Under the pieces are notes generated by a model, which worked only from the letters and a program-made list of their open reading frames with translations, was not told the origin of the DNA and did not search any database. Shown in pieces: positions 31,018 through 42,213 of a DNA stretch of 64,000 nt. Position 1 is the first letter of the stretch; the number at the start of each line of letters is the position of its first letter. The position numbers and the translations under genes are program-made. The stretch is from JBQTIU01 sp052387815 (GTDB lineage: Bacteria; Pseudomonadota; Alphaproteobacteria; CACIAM-22H2), in the NCBI GenBank assembly GCA_052387815.1, contig JBQTIU010000022.1, forward strand, positions 1 to 64,000, read 5' to 3'.

Positions 31018-31960
31018 CGGCGCTTCCTTGCTGCCACTTGCGGCGCTGCAGGCCGTAATAGCTGATCACCGTCGCCACCACCAGGAACGGGATCATCGCC
31101 GTGGCGATGGCGGCGCCCTCGCCGAGCTGGCCGCCGGGGATGGCGCGCTGGAAGGCCAGCGTCGCCATGAGGTGGGTGGCATTCAACGGCCCGCCGCGGG
31201 TGATCGCGTAGATGAGCTGGAAATCCGTGAAGGTGAACAAGACCGAGAAGGTGAGCACGACCGACAGGATCGGCATCAGCATCGGCACCGTGACGTGGCG
31301 GAAGCGCTGCCAGGCGGTGGCGCCGTCGAGCGCCGCCGCCTCGTAGAGTGAGGGCGAAATGGTCTGCAGGCCCGCCAACAGGCAGATGGCGACGAAGGGA
31401 ATGCCGCGCCAGACATTGGCGAAGATGACCGAGGCGCGCGCCGCGTTCGGCTGGCCCAGGAAATCGATATAGGTGTCGATGAGGCCGAGCCGGCTCAACG
31501 TGTAGCTGATGATCGAAAACTGCGCGTCGAAGATCCACCAGAAGGCAATCGCCGACAGCACGGTCGGCACGATGTAGGGCAGGAGCACGATGGCGCGGAG
31601 GAAGGCCTTGAACGGCATGCTGTTGTTGAGCAGCAGCGCCAGCCACAGGCCGAGGCCGAACTTGAAGACGGTGGCGACGGAGGTGTAGAGCAGGGTGTTG
31701 AACACGGAAAGCAGGAACACGCTGTCGGCGAACAGCGAGACGTAGTTCTCGAGCCCGACGAAGATCCCCGGCCGGCCGATCTTGGTGTCGGTGAAGCCGA
31801 GCCAGATGCCGAGGCCCATGGGATAGGTGAGGAACACCAAGAGCAGGGCGGAAGCCGGCAGCATGAAGACGAACGACAGGAAGCCGCTGTGGTCGAACAG
31901 CCGCGCGAGCCGGTGCGCGGCAGCCGGCGCGACAGCGGCCGATTTTACGACCGTCGCCAT
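31010..31960 (-). CDS. Carbohydrate ABC permease (MalF/UgpA type)
   Basis: The 316-residue CUT1-family permease shows FMLPASALLLVFLTYPMGLG near the N-terminus and the EAA loop SLYEAAALDGATAWQRFRHV (about 216-235). It follows the binding-protein gene by 75 bp, where a strong GC hairpin stands, and overlaps the second permease by 8 bp. Confidence 0.9.
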   Translation of the reverse strand: MATVVKSAAVAPAAAHRLARLFDHSGFLSFVFMLPASALLLVFLTYPMGLGIWLGFTDTKIGRPGIFVGLENYVSLFADSVFLLSVFNTLLYTSVATVFKFGLGLWLALLLNNSMPFKAFLRAIVLLPYIVPTVLSAIAFWWIFDAQFSIISYTLSRLGLIDTYIDFLGQPNAARASVIFANVWRGIPFVAICLLAGLQTISPSLYEAAALDGATAWQRFRHVTVPMLMPILSVVLTFSVLFTFTDFQLIYAITRGGPLNATHLMATLAFQRAIPGGQLGEGAAIATAMIPFLVVATVISYYGLQRRKWQQGSADE

Positions 31961-31974
31961 GCGCGGCCCGGCTG

Positions 31975-32000
31975 CCCCCCGCCCGCGCGCGGGCGGGGGG
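31975..32000 (-). terminator. Perfect 26-bp GC palindrome between binding-protein and permease genes
   Basis: Bases 31975-31987 and 31988-32000 are exact reverse complements (13 + 13, starting CCCCCCGCCCGCG). As RNA this would form a very stable hairpin just after the binding-protein gene. Hairpins at this place often protect the binding-protein mRNA or reduce read-through, so that receptor exceeds permease. No T-run follows, so full termination is unlikely. Confidence 0.5.
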
Positions 32001-32035
32001 TCGAGAGCGTCGGCGCGAAGGCGCGCAACCCCGGG

Positions 32036-33361
32036 CTAGACCTTGTAGTAGCGCTCGGCGCGTCGCTGGGCCTCGGCGGCGGCATCCTTCGGCGTTTTCG
32101 CCCCCGATGCCGCCTGGGCCACCATGTTGACCATGACGAAGTCGGCGAGCACGCCGGCCGAGGCGTAGCCGAGGCTCCCCGCATAGCTCGGCCACAACAT
32201 GTTCTTCATGCTGTCGCGATAGGGCGTGTGCTTGGGATCCTCGGTCCACACCGGGCTCTGCTCGTAGGCCTTGAGCGACTGGCTGAAATAGCCGATCGAG
32301 GCCTGCTGCCAGGGCACGTATTGCTCCTTCTCGAACATGAAGCGGATGTAATCCTTGGCCGCGTTCGGATACTTCGTGTATTTGAACACCATGGCCGGCA
32401 CCGCCAAGTTGAGCTCGGTCGGCCGCCCCACCGGGCCGATCGGCATGTTCGCGTGCTGGATGTCCTGGGCTATCGCCTTGAGCGCCGGATCGGTCGACGT
32501 CTTGGCCGCGTAGTAGATCGAGATGCCGTTGGTGGTCAGCCCGATCTGCCCATCCAGGAACGCCTTGTTGTTGTTGGGGTCGAGCCAGGACAGCGTGCCC
32601 GGGATGAAGGTCTCGTAGAGCTGCTTGGCGTATTCGAGCGCCGCGACGGTCTCCGGGCTGTTGATGACCACCCGGTCCTTGTCGTCGACCATCTTGCCGC
32701 CGAACGACCACACCAGCCAGTGGGTCCACACATTGCCGTCGCCGACCGCGTTGCCGAGCGCGAAGCCGGCGGGGTGGCCCTTCGCCTTGAGCGCCTGGCA
32801 GAGCTTGAGGAGCCCCGCGGGGTCGGTCGGGAACCGCTCGAAGCCCGCTTCCTTCACCCACGACTGGCGGTAGACGATCTGGTTGCCGGCGGCGCCGAGC
32901 GGCAGCGCGATCCACCGGCCACGCCGCATTCCGAACTTCTTGCACACGTCGTACCAGCCGCCGTACTTCTTATCGAGATAGTTGCCGAGGTCGGTCAGGT
33001 CCAACAGCTTGTCCGGGTACTGGTGCGCGTCGTCGTACCAGCCATAGACGACATCCGGACCCCGGCCGACATTGGCGGCGACGGCCGATTTCGGGCGCAA
33101 ATCCTCCCATCCCTCGCTATCGACCCGGACCTCGACCCCCGACGTGGCCTGGTACTTCTTGGTGTTCTCCAGCCACACGGTCTCGTCGCCCTGGACGAAT
33201 TTCGACGGCCGCATGACCCGGAGCTTGGCGCCCGTTTCCGGCGTCAGCTTGAACTCCGGGACGGCCTGGGCGTTGGCCGCGCCCGCGTTCAAACCGATCG
33301 CCGCGCCGGCGGCGATGCCGGCGCCAATCTTAAGGGCATCGCGTCTCGTAAAATCGCTCAT
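32036..33361 (-). CDS. Carbohydrate ABC solute-binding protein, TAT-exported
   Basis: The 441-residue family-1 binding protein begins with a twin-arginine signal (FTRRDALKIGAGIAAGAAIG). It has typical sugar-binding-protein parts (AALEYAKQLYETFIPG, NAAKDYIRFMFEKEQYVPW). TAT export suggests folding before export. A GGAGGATATGGGAA site precedes ATG 33361. It lies between the ATPase and permease genes. Confidence 0.9.
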   Translation of the reverse strand: MSDFTRRDALKIGAGIAAGAAIGLNAGAANAQAVPEFKLTPETGAKLRVMRPSKFVQGDETVWLENTKKYQATSGVEVRVDSEGWEDLRPKSAVAANVGRGPDVVYGWYDDAHQYPDKLLDLTDLGNYLDKKYGGWYDVCKKFGMRRGRWIALPLGAAGNQIVYRQSWVKEAGFERFPTDPAGLLKLCQALKAKGHPAGFALGNAVGDGNVWTHWLVWSFGGKMVDDKDRVVINSPETVAALEYAKQLYETFIPGTLSWLDPNNNKAFLDGQIGLTTNGISIYYAAKTSTDPALKAIAQDIQHANMPIGPVGRPTELNLAVPAMVFKYTKYPNAAKDYIRFMFEKEQYVPWQQASIGYFSQSLKAYEQSPVWTEDPKHTPYRDSMKNMLWPSYAGSLGYASAGVLADFVMVNMVAQAASGAKTPKDAAAEAQRRAERYYKV

Positions 33362-33425
33362 TTCCCATATCCTCCGTTGGTTGTGAGAACGATGATTGAC
33401 AGCCTCGGCGCCCTTGCGGGGTCGA

Positions 33426-34493
33426 CTACAAGTGCCGGCCCGAAGCGGCGTCGAAGAGATGGATCGCGGCGGGCTGCGGGACGAGGCCGATCCATTCGCC
33501 CGGTCGGAACGGGTGCCGTTCGGTGAACAAGGCGGAGATCTGCATCCCGGCCATCTCGGCCACGACTTGGATCTCGGCCCCGGTCGGCTCGACCACCAGC
33601 ACCTCGGCTGTCAGCCCGGCGCCGTTCGCGCCGAGCGACAGGTGCTCGGGCCGGATGCCGAAAATCACCCTCTGCCCGTCGGCGCCGGCGGTGGCCGGCA
33701 CATCGATCGCCGCGCCGCCGGCCAGCTCGACCCGCGCCGCCCCGCCGTAACGGCTGAGCGTGCCGGAAAGGAAGTTCATCGCCGGCGAGCCGATGAACCC
33801 GGCGACGAACAGGTTCGACGGGCGGTCGTAGAGTTCGAGCGGCGCGCCGACCTGCTCGACGATGCCGTCGTGCATGACCACGATGCGATCGGCCATGGTC
33901 ATCGCTTCGATCTGGTCGTGGGTGACGTAGACCGTCGTGGTCTTGAGGCGCTGGTGCAGCGCCTTGATCTCGGTGCGCATGGCCACGCGCAGCTTGGCGT
34001 CGAGATTGGACAGGGGCTCGTCGAACAGGAACACCTGCGGATCGCGCACGATGGCGCGGCCCATGGCGACGCGCTGGCGCTGGCCGCCCGACAGCTGGCG
34101 GGGATAGCGGCCGAGAAATTCGGTCAGGTTCAGGATCTCCGACGCCTTGCGGACCCGCTCGTCGATGAGCCGGCGGTCGGCCCGGCGCAGCTTCAAGCTG
34201 AAGGCCATATTGGCGTAGACCGTCATGTGCGGGTAGAGCGCGTAGTTCTGGAACACCATCGCCACGTCGCGGTCCTTGGGCGGCAGGTTGTTGACCTCCC
34301 GCTCGCCGATGGCGATCGATCCGACGGTGATCTCCTCGAGCCCGGCGATCATCCGCAGGAGGGTCGATTTCCCGCACCCCGACGGCCCCACCAGCACCAC
34401 GAACTCGCCGTCCGTGATGTCGATGCTGACGCCGTGGATGACCTTAGTGCTGCCGAACGCTTTCTCGACGTCGCGAATGATGACCGAAGCCAT
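33426..34493 (-). CDS. Carbohydrate ABC importer ATPase (UgpC/MsmK type)
   Basis: The 355-residue protein has Walker A GPSGCGKST (36-44), LSGGQRQRVAMGRA, Walker B FLFDEPLSNLDAK and VTHDQIEA, then a C-terminal OB/TOBE domain (about 240-355, with IRPEHLSL). It is in the operon of the binding protein and two CUT1 permeases. Confidence 0.93.
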   Translation of the reverse strand: MASVIIRDVEKAFGSTKVIHGVSIDITDGEFVVLVGPSGCGKSTLLRMIAGLEEITVGSIAIGEREVNNLPPKDRDVAMVFQNYALYPHMTVYANMAFSLKLRRADRRLIDERVRKASEILNLTEFLGRYPRQLSGGQRQRVAMGRAIVRDPQVFLFDEPLSNLDAKLRVAMRTEIKALHQRLKTTTVYVTHDQIEAMTMADRIVVMHDGIVEQVGAPLELYDRPSNLFVAGFIGSPAMNFLSGTLSRYGGAARVELAGGAAIDVPATAGADGQRVIFGIRPEHLSLGANGAGLTAEVLVVEPTGAEIQVVAEMAGMQISALFTERHPFRPGEWIGLVPQPAAIHLFDAASGRHL

Positions 34494-34596
34494 GCCTGTT
34501 CCTGGGCGATGGAGTTTTCTTACGGGCGGGGCGCGAGGCTGTCTTGCTGTGGTCTAGCGCGTTTAACCCGCCCTGGCAAGACCGCAGCCGGAGCCG

Positions 34597-35756
34597 TCAG
34601 GACAGCTCCGGCTCGAGGCGGTCGAGCGCTTCGGAAAGACGGGCGGCCGAGGTCGCGAAGCACAGCCGGAGCCATCCTTCCCCTTCGGGCCCGAAGGCGA
34701 TGCCGGGGGCGAGACCCACTCCGGCGCGCGCCACGAGGTCCTTGGCGAAGGCTAAGCTGTCGGTCATGCCGTCGACCTCGAAGAAGGCGTAGAACGCGGC
34801 CTCGGGGCGCATCAGGCGGACTCGCCGCATCGCGCCGAGGCGCTGGACGACGAGATCGCGGGCGGCGCGATACTGCGCGAGGATCTCGGCGATGAAGCCC
34901 TCGCCGTCCTCGAGCGCCGCCATGCCGGCGGCTTGCGCGAAGGTGGCGGCGCACGACACGTTGAATTCGTTGATCTTCCCCAAGGTCTCGCCAGTCGCCG
35001 CGGGGGTCACCGCCCAGCCGAGCCGCCAGCCGGTCATGCACCACGACTTGGAGAAACTGTTGATGGCGATCACCGGGTCCTCGGGCAAGGCGACGTCGAG
35101 CAGCGAGGGGGCGATCTTGCCCTCGTAGACGATGCGATCGTAGACCTCGTCGCCGATCGCCCAGATGCCGCGCCGGCGGCAGAAGGCCAAGACCTCGACG
35201 AGGTCGGCCGCCGGCATCACCCAGCCGGTGGGGTTGCCGGGCGAGTTGATGAAGATGGCGCGCGTGCGCGCATCGCAGGCGTCGAATAGCCGCTCCAAGT
35301 CGAGCGACCAGCCGGCGGGGCCGGGCGCGAGCGCCACGCGGCGCGGCTCGCCGCCCATGATCCGGACCGCATCCGCGCAGTTCGGCCACAAGGGCCCGGT
35401 CAGCACCAGATTGTCCCCGGGGTCGATCAGGCTTTCCATGACCAGCATGATCGCGCTCATGCCCGAGCCGGTGACGGTCACGCGCGCCTCCTCGATCTCG
35501 ACCCCGCGCAGGCGCGAAAGGTAGCGGGCGAGCGCCTGGCGCAGCTCGGGGATGCCGCGATTGGGCGTGTAGAACGTGCGCCCCGCCGCCAAGGCGCGGC
35601 TCGCCGCCTCGCAGATGAACGCCGGGGTCGGCCGGTCGGATTCCCCGAACCACAGCGGGATGAGGCCGGGCACCCCGAAGCCGGCGTCGGAGACGGCGCG
35701 GATGCGCGAGCCCGTCAGCCCCTCGACGAGGGCTCGCAGCGGGGCGCGAGGCTGGT

Positions 35757-35760
<4 letters not shown>
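34597..35760 (-). CDS. PLP-dependent class I/II aminotransferase
   Basis: The 387-residue fold-type-I aminotransferase has the PLP lysine K238 in INSFSKSWCMTGWRLGW, SPGNPTGWVMP (about 173-183) and the Asp in IGDEVYDRI. The start is taken as TTG 35760: it overlaps the stop of the dehydratase gene as TTGA, and no ATG or GTG lies between there and the first conserved residues. In this operon it could transaminate a keto acid or be a neutral passenger; no specific amino acid can be predicted. Confidence 0.8.
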
Positions 35761-37502
<1,742 letters not shown>

Positions 37503-37704
37503 TTTTTTTCCCTTCGAAGTGGGGCTCGACATCGATGCGACTCTAGCAGGAGGGGAGAAAAAGGTCGTGCCCGAGATGGCGGGTGGCGCGGTCGTCGGCG
37601 GCCGCGGGGCGGCGGCTGCCAACATCCGGCTTCCACCGCGCTCGCCGGCTCGGGTAACATGACCGGGGGCAGCTGCTGGCGGGGACGGCCGCGGGGAGCG
37701 TCGG

Positions 37705-38490
37705 ATGGCATGGATCACGGGCGCGTATCTGCTCTATCTGTTCACGCCCATCGTGCTGCTGCTGGTTGGCTCGTTCGGCGAGGCGTGGTTCAACACCCTG
37801 CTCCCCACCGGCTTCACCGGAAAGTGGTACGAGGCGGTGTGGCGGGACGGCAGCTTTCAGCGGGCTTTCTGGGTGAGCCTCGAGGTCGCGGCCGCCGCCT
37901 GCGCGATCTGCACCGCGATCGGGCTGCCTTTCGCCTATGCGATCTATGGCGCGGCCTCGCGCGGCGTGCGTGCCGCGGCACGCATCGTCTACCTGCTGCC
38001 CATCGCGATGCCGCCGCTGGTGCTGGCGTTCGGCTTCCTGCTCGTGTTCTCCAGCGACACCCTGCCGTTCCTCGGCAGCCTGTGGGTGCTGATCGGGGGC
38101 CATGTCGTGCTCACCCTGCCCTACATGCTCCAGAGCCTGGTCGGCGATATGCGGCATCTCGGGCTGGCCGAGCTCGAGCGCGCCGCCGAATCGCTTGGCG
38201 CCTCGGCCGCGTCGCGCTTCTTCAACATCGTGCTCCCGGCGCTGCGCCACAGTCTCGCCTCCGGCCTGATCATGGTGGCCGCCTTGTCGATCGGCGAATT
38301 CCAGCTCTCCAACCTGGTTGCCGGGTTCCTCACCCGCCCCTACCCCGTTGTCCTGCTCCAGGCATTCTACGGGGCGACCGGCTTCGCGTGCGCGGCGACG
38401 GTGATCCTCCTCGTCCTGGCGCTGTTGGCGGCGGTGGGCGGCGGGCGCGCGGCGCGCGGGGCGCGGCTGGCGCACGGGATGTCGGCATGA
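37705..38490 (+). CDS. ABC permease (PotC type)
   Basis: The 261-residue permease has six helices and the EAA loop ELERAAESLGASAASRFFNI (about 155-175). It is the first gene of a rightward operon: permease, ATPase, binding protein, permease, LOG-like protein. Its stop overlaps the ATPase start as ATGA. The substrate is of the polyamine/iron/phosphonate class and cannot be specified. Confidence 0.85.
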   Translation: MAWITGAYLLYLFTPIVLLLVGSFGEAWFNTLLPTGFTGKWYEAVWRDGSFQRAFWVSLEVAAAACAICTAIGLPFAYAIYGAASRGVRAAARIVYLLPIAMPPLVLAFGFLLVFSSDTLPFLGSLWVLIGGHVVLTLPYMLQSLVGDMRHLGLAELERAAESLGASAASRFFNIVLPALRHSLASGLIMVAALSIGEFQLSNLVAGFLTRPYPVVLLQAFYGATGFACAATVILLVLALLAAVGGGRAARGARLAHGMSA

Positions 38491-39572
38491 GCGGCGCGGC
38501 GGTGGTCGCGCTCGAGGGCGTCGGCTTCGTCTACCCGGGCACGGCGGCGGGCGTGTGCGACGTCACGCTCGACATCCGCGCCGGCGAACTGGTCGCGATC
38601 ATCGGGGCGAGCGGCTGCGGCAAGTCGACGCTGCTCAAGCTGATCGCCGGGTTTCTGGCCCCCGCGCGCGGCCGCGTGCGGCTCGACGGGCACGACATGG
38701 AAGGTGTGCCCCCGCGCGAGCGCCGGCTCGGGGTCGTCTTCCAGGCCTATGCGCTGTTCCCGCACATGACCGCCGCCGAGAACGTCGCCTATCCGCTCAA
38801 GGTGCGCGCCGTGCCGGCGGCCGAGCGGCGTCGTCAGGCGCTGGCGATGCTGGCGCTGGTCGGCCTGTCGGCCTTCGCCGAGCGCATACCGGCCGATCTC
38901 TCGGGCGGCCAACAGCAGCGCGTGGCCCTCGCCCGGGCGCTGGTCTTCCGGCCGCGCGCCCTGCTGCTCGACGAGCCGCTCTCGGCGCTCGACGCCGCGC
39001 TCCGCCTCGAGATGCGCGACGAGATCCGCCGCCTGCAGCGCGAGTCCGGCATCGCCACGCTGCACATCACCCACGACCAGGAAGAGGCGTTGTCGATGGC
39101 CGACCGCGTGGCGATGATGCGCGCCGGGCGGCTGGAGCAGGTCGGCGCGCCGCGCGACCTTTACGACCGGCCGGCGAGCCGCGCCGTCGCTGCCTTCGTC
39201 GGACATGCCAACCTGTGGCCGGGCGTGGTGGCGGGGCCGACCATGCTGACGACGCCCCTCGGGCCGCTCGTCGTCCCCCCGCACGCTCGCCCGGCCGGCG
39301 CGCGGATGACCGTGCTGGTGCGGCCCGAACGGGTATGCGTCGGCGCGGCCGCGGACGGGGTCAACGGCTTCGCCGGCCGCCTGGTGCGCGATCGCTTCCT
39401 CGGCGCGGTCCGGCGCTTCGATCTGGCGGCGGCGGGCGGCGTCATCGTCGGCGAGACCGCGCAACCGGGCGACGTCGATTTCGTTCATGTCCGCCCCGAA
39501 CACGTCCAGCTTCTGCCCGACGAGCCGGGCGAAGACTCGAGCCCTGTCGTGACAACCAGCAATGGAGGATGA
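38487..39572 (+). CDS. ABC importer ATPase (PotA/FbpC type)
   Basis: The 361-residue protein has Walker A GASGCGKST, LSGGQQQRVALARA, Walker B LLLDEPLSALDAA and ITHDQEEA, then a C-terminal TOBE domain with VRPERVCVG and VRPEHVQL. ATG 38487 overlaps the permease stop by 4 bp, and the binding-protein start follows 1 bp after its end. Confidence 0.92.
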   Translation: MSGAAVVALEGVGFVYPGTAAGVCDVTLDIRAGELVAIIGASGCGKSTLLKLIAGFLAPARGRVRLDGHDMEGVPPRERRLGVVFQAYALFPHMTAAENVAYPLKVRAVPAAERRRQALAMLALVGLSAFAERIPADLSGGQQQRVALARALVFRPRALLLDEPLSALDAALRLEMRDEIRRLQRESGIATLHITHDQEEALSMADRVAMMRAGRLEQVGAPRDLYDRPASRAVAAFVGHANLWPGVVAGPTMLTTPLGPLVVPPHARPAGARMTVLVRPERVCVGAAADGVNGFAGRLVRDRFLGAVRRFDLAAAGGVIVGETAQPGDVDFVHVRPEHVQLLPDEPGEDSSPVVTTSNGG

Positions 39573-39573
39573 G

Positions 39574-40653
39574 ATGAGAATGCTCAAGCACGCACTTGCC
39601 GTGGCGGCGCTGGCAGCCCTGCCGACGCTGGCCCTCGCCCAGACGGCGGTCGATTCCCCCGAGCTCTATCCGGGTGAGCGGGCGCTCTACGAGGCGGCGA
39701 GCCGGGAAGGCCTCGTTGTCTCCTTCGACACCGGCCCGACCTGGGCCAACTGGGCGGCCCAGTTCGCCGCCTTTAAAGTGCGTTATCCGAATGTCGAGAT
39801 GACCTACAACGATCTTGGCTCGGCGGCGACGGTGGTGGCGCTGGACAAGGCGCGCAATCGGCCGCAGGCCGACACCGCCTATTACTTCGCCGCCTCGGCG
39901 GTGGACGCCGTGCGCAAGGGCGTGGTGGCGCCGTTCAAGCCGGTCAATTTCGACAAGCTGCCGGAAGTGTTCCGCCACCCGGAAGGCGAGTGGTTCACCA
40001 TCCACTCGCTGACCATCGCCTTCGTGATCAACACCAAACTGGTCAAGAACGTGCCGCAGTCCTGGGCCGACCTGCTGAAGCCCGAATACAAGAACTCGAT
40101 CGTCTATCTCGACCCGCGCTCGACCGGCGTCGGCCAGGTGCTCACCTTCGCCGCCAACTTCGCCGGCGGCGGCGACATGAGCAACGTCCAGCCGGGCCTC
40201 GACTACCTGGGCAAGCTGCACAAGGCCGGCAATGTGCTGCGCGTGGTCGGCACTACGCCTTATGCGCAGTTCGTCAAGGGCGAGATCCCGATCTGGATCT
40301 CCTACGAGAACGATGGGCTCAAGGCCAAGCACATCGACGGGCTGGGCGAGGCGGTCGCGGTGGTGATCCCGAAGGAGGCCTCGGCCGCCGCCCCCTACGC
40401 CATCAGCCTGGTCAAGAACGGCCCCAACCCCAATGCGGGCAAGCTGTGGCTCAACTTCATTATGACCGAATTGGGCCAGGGCATCTTCGCCCAGGGCTTC
40501 GTCCGGCCGGCCGTCCCGGGCGTCAAGGTGCCCGACGCGGTCGCCGACAAGCTGCCGCCGGCGCCGCAGGTCAGGCCGCTCGACGTGCAGGCGGCGGCGG
40601 CCAAGAAGGCGGAGATCGACGCCGGCTGGGCCAAGGTCGCGGTCGGAAACTGA
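39574..40653 (+). CDS. ABC solute-binding protein (iron/polyamine/2-AEP type)
   Basis: The 359-residue protein has a signal peptide (to ALAQ) and features of the Fe(III)/2-aminoethylphosphonate binding-protein family (ALYEAASREGLVVSFDTG, SIVYLDPRSTGVGQ, PNAGKLWLNFIMTELGQ). ATG 39574 is preferred over ATG 39562 because GGAGG lies 6 nt before it. It lies between the ATPase and second permease genes. Confidence 0.87.
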   Translation: MRMLKHALAVAALAALPTLALAQTAVDSPELYPGERALYEAASREGLVVSFDTGPTWANWAAQFAAFKVRYPNVEMTYNDLGSAATVVALDKARNRPQADTAYYFAASAVDAVRKGVVAPFKPVNFDKLPEVFRHPEGEWFTIHSLTIAFVINTKLVKNVPQSWADLLKPEYKNSIVYLDPRSTGVGQVLTFAANFAGGGDMSNVQPGLDYLGKLHKAGNVLRVVGTTPYAQFVKGEIPIWISYENDGLKAKHIDGLGEAVAVVIPKEASAAAPYAISLVKNGPNPNAGKLWLNFIMTELGQGIFAQGFVRPAVPGVKVPDAVADKLPPAPQVRPLDVQAAAAKKAEIDAGWAKVAVGN

Positions 40654-40727
40654 CGCTCGACCCGCCCCGCCCCGCCCCCGCCCCCATGTCATCCGCGACC
40701 GGGGCGGGGCGGGGCGTGAGCGATCGC

Positions 40728-41558
40728 ATGGCGCGCCACCGCCCCCCCGCCCGCTTGTGGCTGGCCGCGCCCGGGCTGTCGGTGCTCGCCTTCTTCTTCC
40801 TGCTGCCGCTCGCCGCTGTCTCGGCGGATGCGTTCGCCGACCGCGCCTTCGCCCGGGTACTCGCCAATCCGCTCGTCTGGCGCGGTCTGCAAGGCAGCAT
40901 CCTCCTGACGCTGGTGGCGTCGGGGTTCTCGCTCGCGGTCGGCTTCGCCGTGGCGCTGCACCTGTCGCGCCTTGCCGATGGCGTGCGCGCGGCGCTCGTT
41001 TTCCTGATCTCGCTGCCGCTCACCTTCTCCGGGCTGATCGTCGCCTACGGCTTCATCCTGGGCTATGGCCGCGCCGGGTTCGTCACTCAGTTGCTGGCTT
41101 TCCTCGGCGTCGATCCGGCGTGGTTCTCCGGCCTGCTCTACAGCCCCGTCGGCCTCGCCTTCGCGTCGTCGTATTACCTGATACCGCGCGTCGTCATGTT
41201 GCTGTTGCCGGTGCTGGTCAACTTCGACTGGACGCAGCTCGCCGCCGCCGAGTCGCTGGGCGCGACGCGCCGGCAGGCGATCGCCGGCATCGTCGTGCCG
41301 CAGATTCTTCCCACCGCCTTCGCCACCTTCTGCCTGATCGCGGCGGTGGTGTTCGGCGCCTACGGCACGGCGCTTGCCCTGGTCGGCACGCGGGTCAATA
41401 TCCTGCCGCTGCAGCTCTACAGCTTGATCTCCGAGACCGGCTCCGACTTTCCCGCCGCGGCGGCGTTGTCACTGGTGCTGACCGCGATTTGTTCTTGCAT
41501 GATGGCGGCCGGCGAGATCGTCGCGGCGCGCCGCGAGGGGCGCGATGCTCACCCTTGA
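40728..41558 (+). CDS. ABC permease (PotB type)
   Basis: The 276-residue permease has six hydrophobic segments (LWLAAPGLSVLAFFFLLPL at the start) and an EAA loop QLAAAESLGATRRQAIAGIV. The start is uncertain: ATG 40728 is at the beginning of homology, while ATG 40686 and GTG 40716 are in frame upstream but lie in GC-runs without a clear ribosome-binding site. It overlaps the next gene by 14 bp. Confidence 0.83.
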   Translation: MARHRPPARLWLAAPGLSVLAFFFLLPLAAVSADAFADRAFARVLANPLVWRGLQGSILLTLVASGFSLAVGFAVALHLSRLADGVRAALVFLISLPLTFSGLIVAYGFILGYGRAGFVTQLLAFLGVDPAWFSGLLYSPVGLAFASSYYLIPRVVMLLLPVLVNFDWTQLAAAESLGATRRQAIAGIVVPQILPTAFATFCLIAAVVFGAYGTALALVGTRVNILPLQLYSLISETGSDFPAAAALSLVLTAICSCMMAAGEIVAARREGRDAHP

Positions 41559-42168
41559 CCGCGCCGCCGGCCGACTGGCCGACGCCGGGGGACGGCGGTT
41601 CGACCCCGCGAGCCGCACCTGGAGGCCCGGCGCGGCCGTAGCCGGTGAGCGCGTCGACCCGCGCGCGGCGGTGCGCTGGCTGCAGAACGAGAGCGGCGCG
41701 CGGCTGCGCGTGCCGGTCGGGGTCATCGGCCCGCGCCAGGCGAGCCCCGAGCAGCTCGCCGCCGCCGAGGCGATCGGCCGCGGCCTGGCCGAGATGGGCC
41801 TGACCGTGCTGTGCGGCGGCCGGCAGGGGGTGATGGAGGCGGTTTGTCGCGGCGCCGCCGCGGCGGACGGCCTCTCGGTCGGCTTGCTGGCCGAGGCCGA
41901 CGCGGGCGCCGCCAACCCGTTCCTCGGCGTGGCGTTGGCCACCGGCATCGGCGAAGCGCGCAACGCGCTCATCGCGCGCGCCGCCTTCTGCCTGATCGCC
42001 GTCGGCGACAGCCTCGGCACGCTCTCCGAGGTGGCGCTCGGCCTGCAGTTCGGCAAGGCGGTGCTCGGGCTGGCCGGGGCGGCGCGTCTCTCCGGGGTGC
42101 GGACGGTCGAGGGTGCGGATGCCGCCCTCGACGCGGTGGCGGCGCTGGTTCTCGATCTTTCCGGCTGA
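41545..42168 (+). CDS. LOG/SLOG-family protein (TIGR00725-like)
   Basis: The 207-residue protein has a Rossmann-like SLOG core: VGVIGPRQASPEQLAAAEAI, the GGRQGVMEAVCRGA phosphate-binding motif and RNALIARAAFCLIAVG. Relatives cleave nucleotide monophosphates (cytokinin LOG enzymes) or sense nucleotide-like ligands. About 50 residues precede the core without recognised homology. It is translationally coupled to an ABC permease, which is an uncommon partner. Confidence 0.75.
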   Translation: MLTLDRAAGRLADAGGRRFDPASRTWRPGAAVAGERVDPRAAVRWLQNESGARLRVPVGVIGPRQASPEQLAAAEAIGRGLAEMGLTVLCGGRQGVMEAVCRGAAAADGLSVGLLAEADAGAANPFLGVALATGIGEARNALIARAAFCLIAVGDSLGTLSEVALGLQFGKAVLGLAGAARLSGVRTVEGADAALDAVAALVLDLSG

Positions 42169-42213
42169 CCGGCCGGTAAGCGAGGCGCCCGCCAACCGAC
42201 GTTCCGGACAGGC

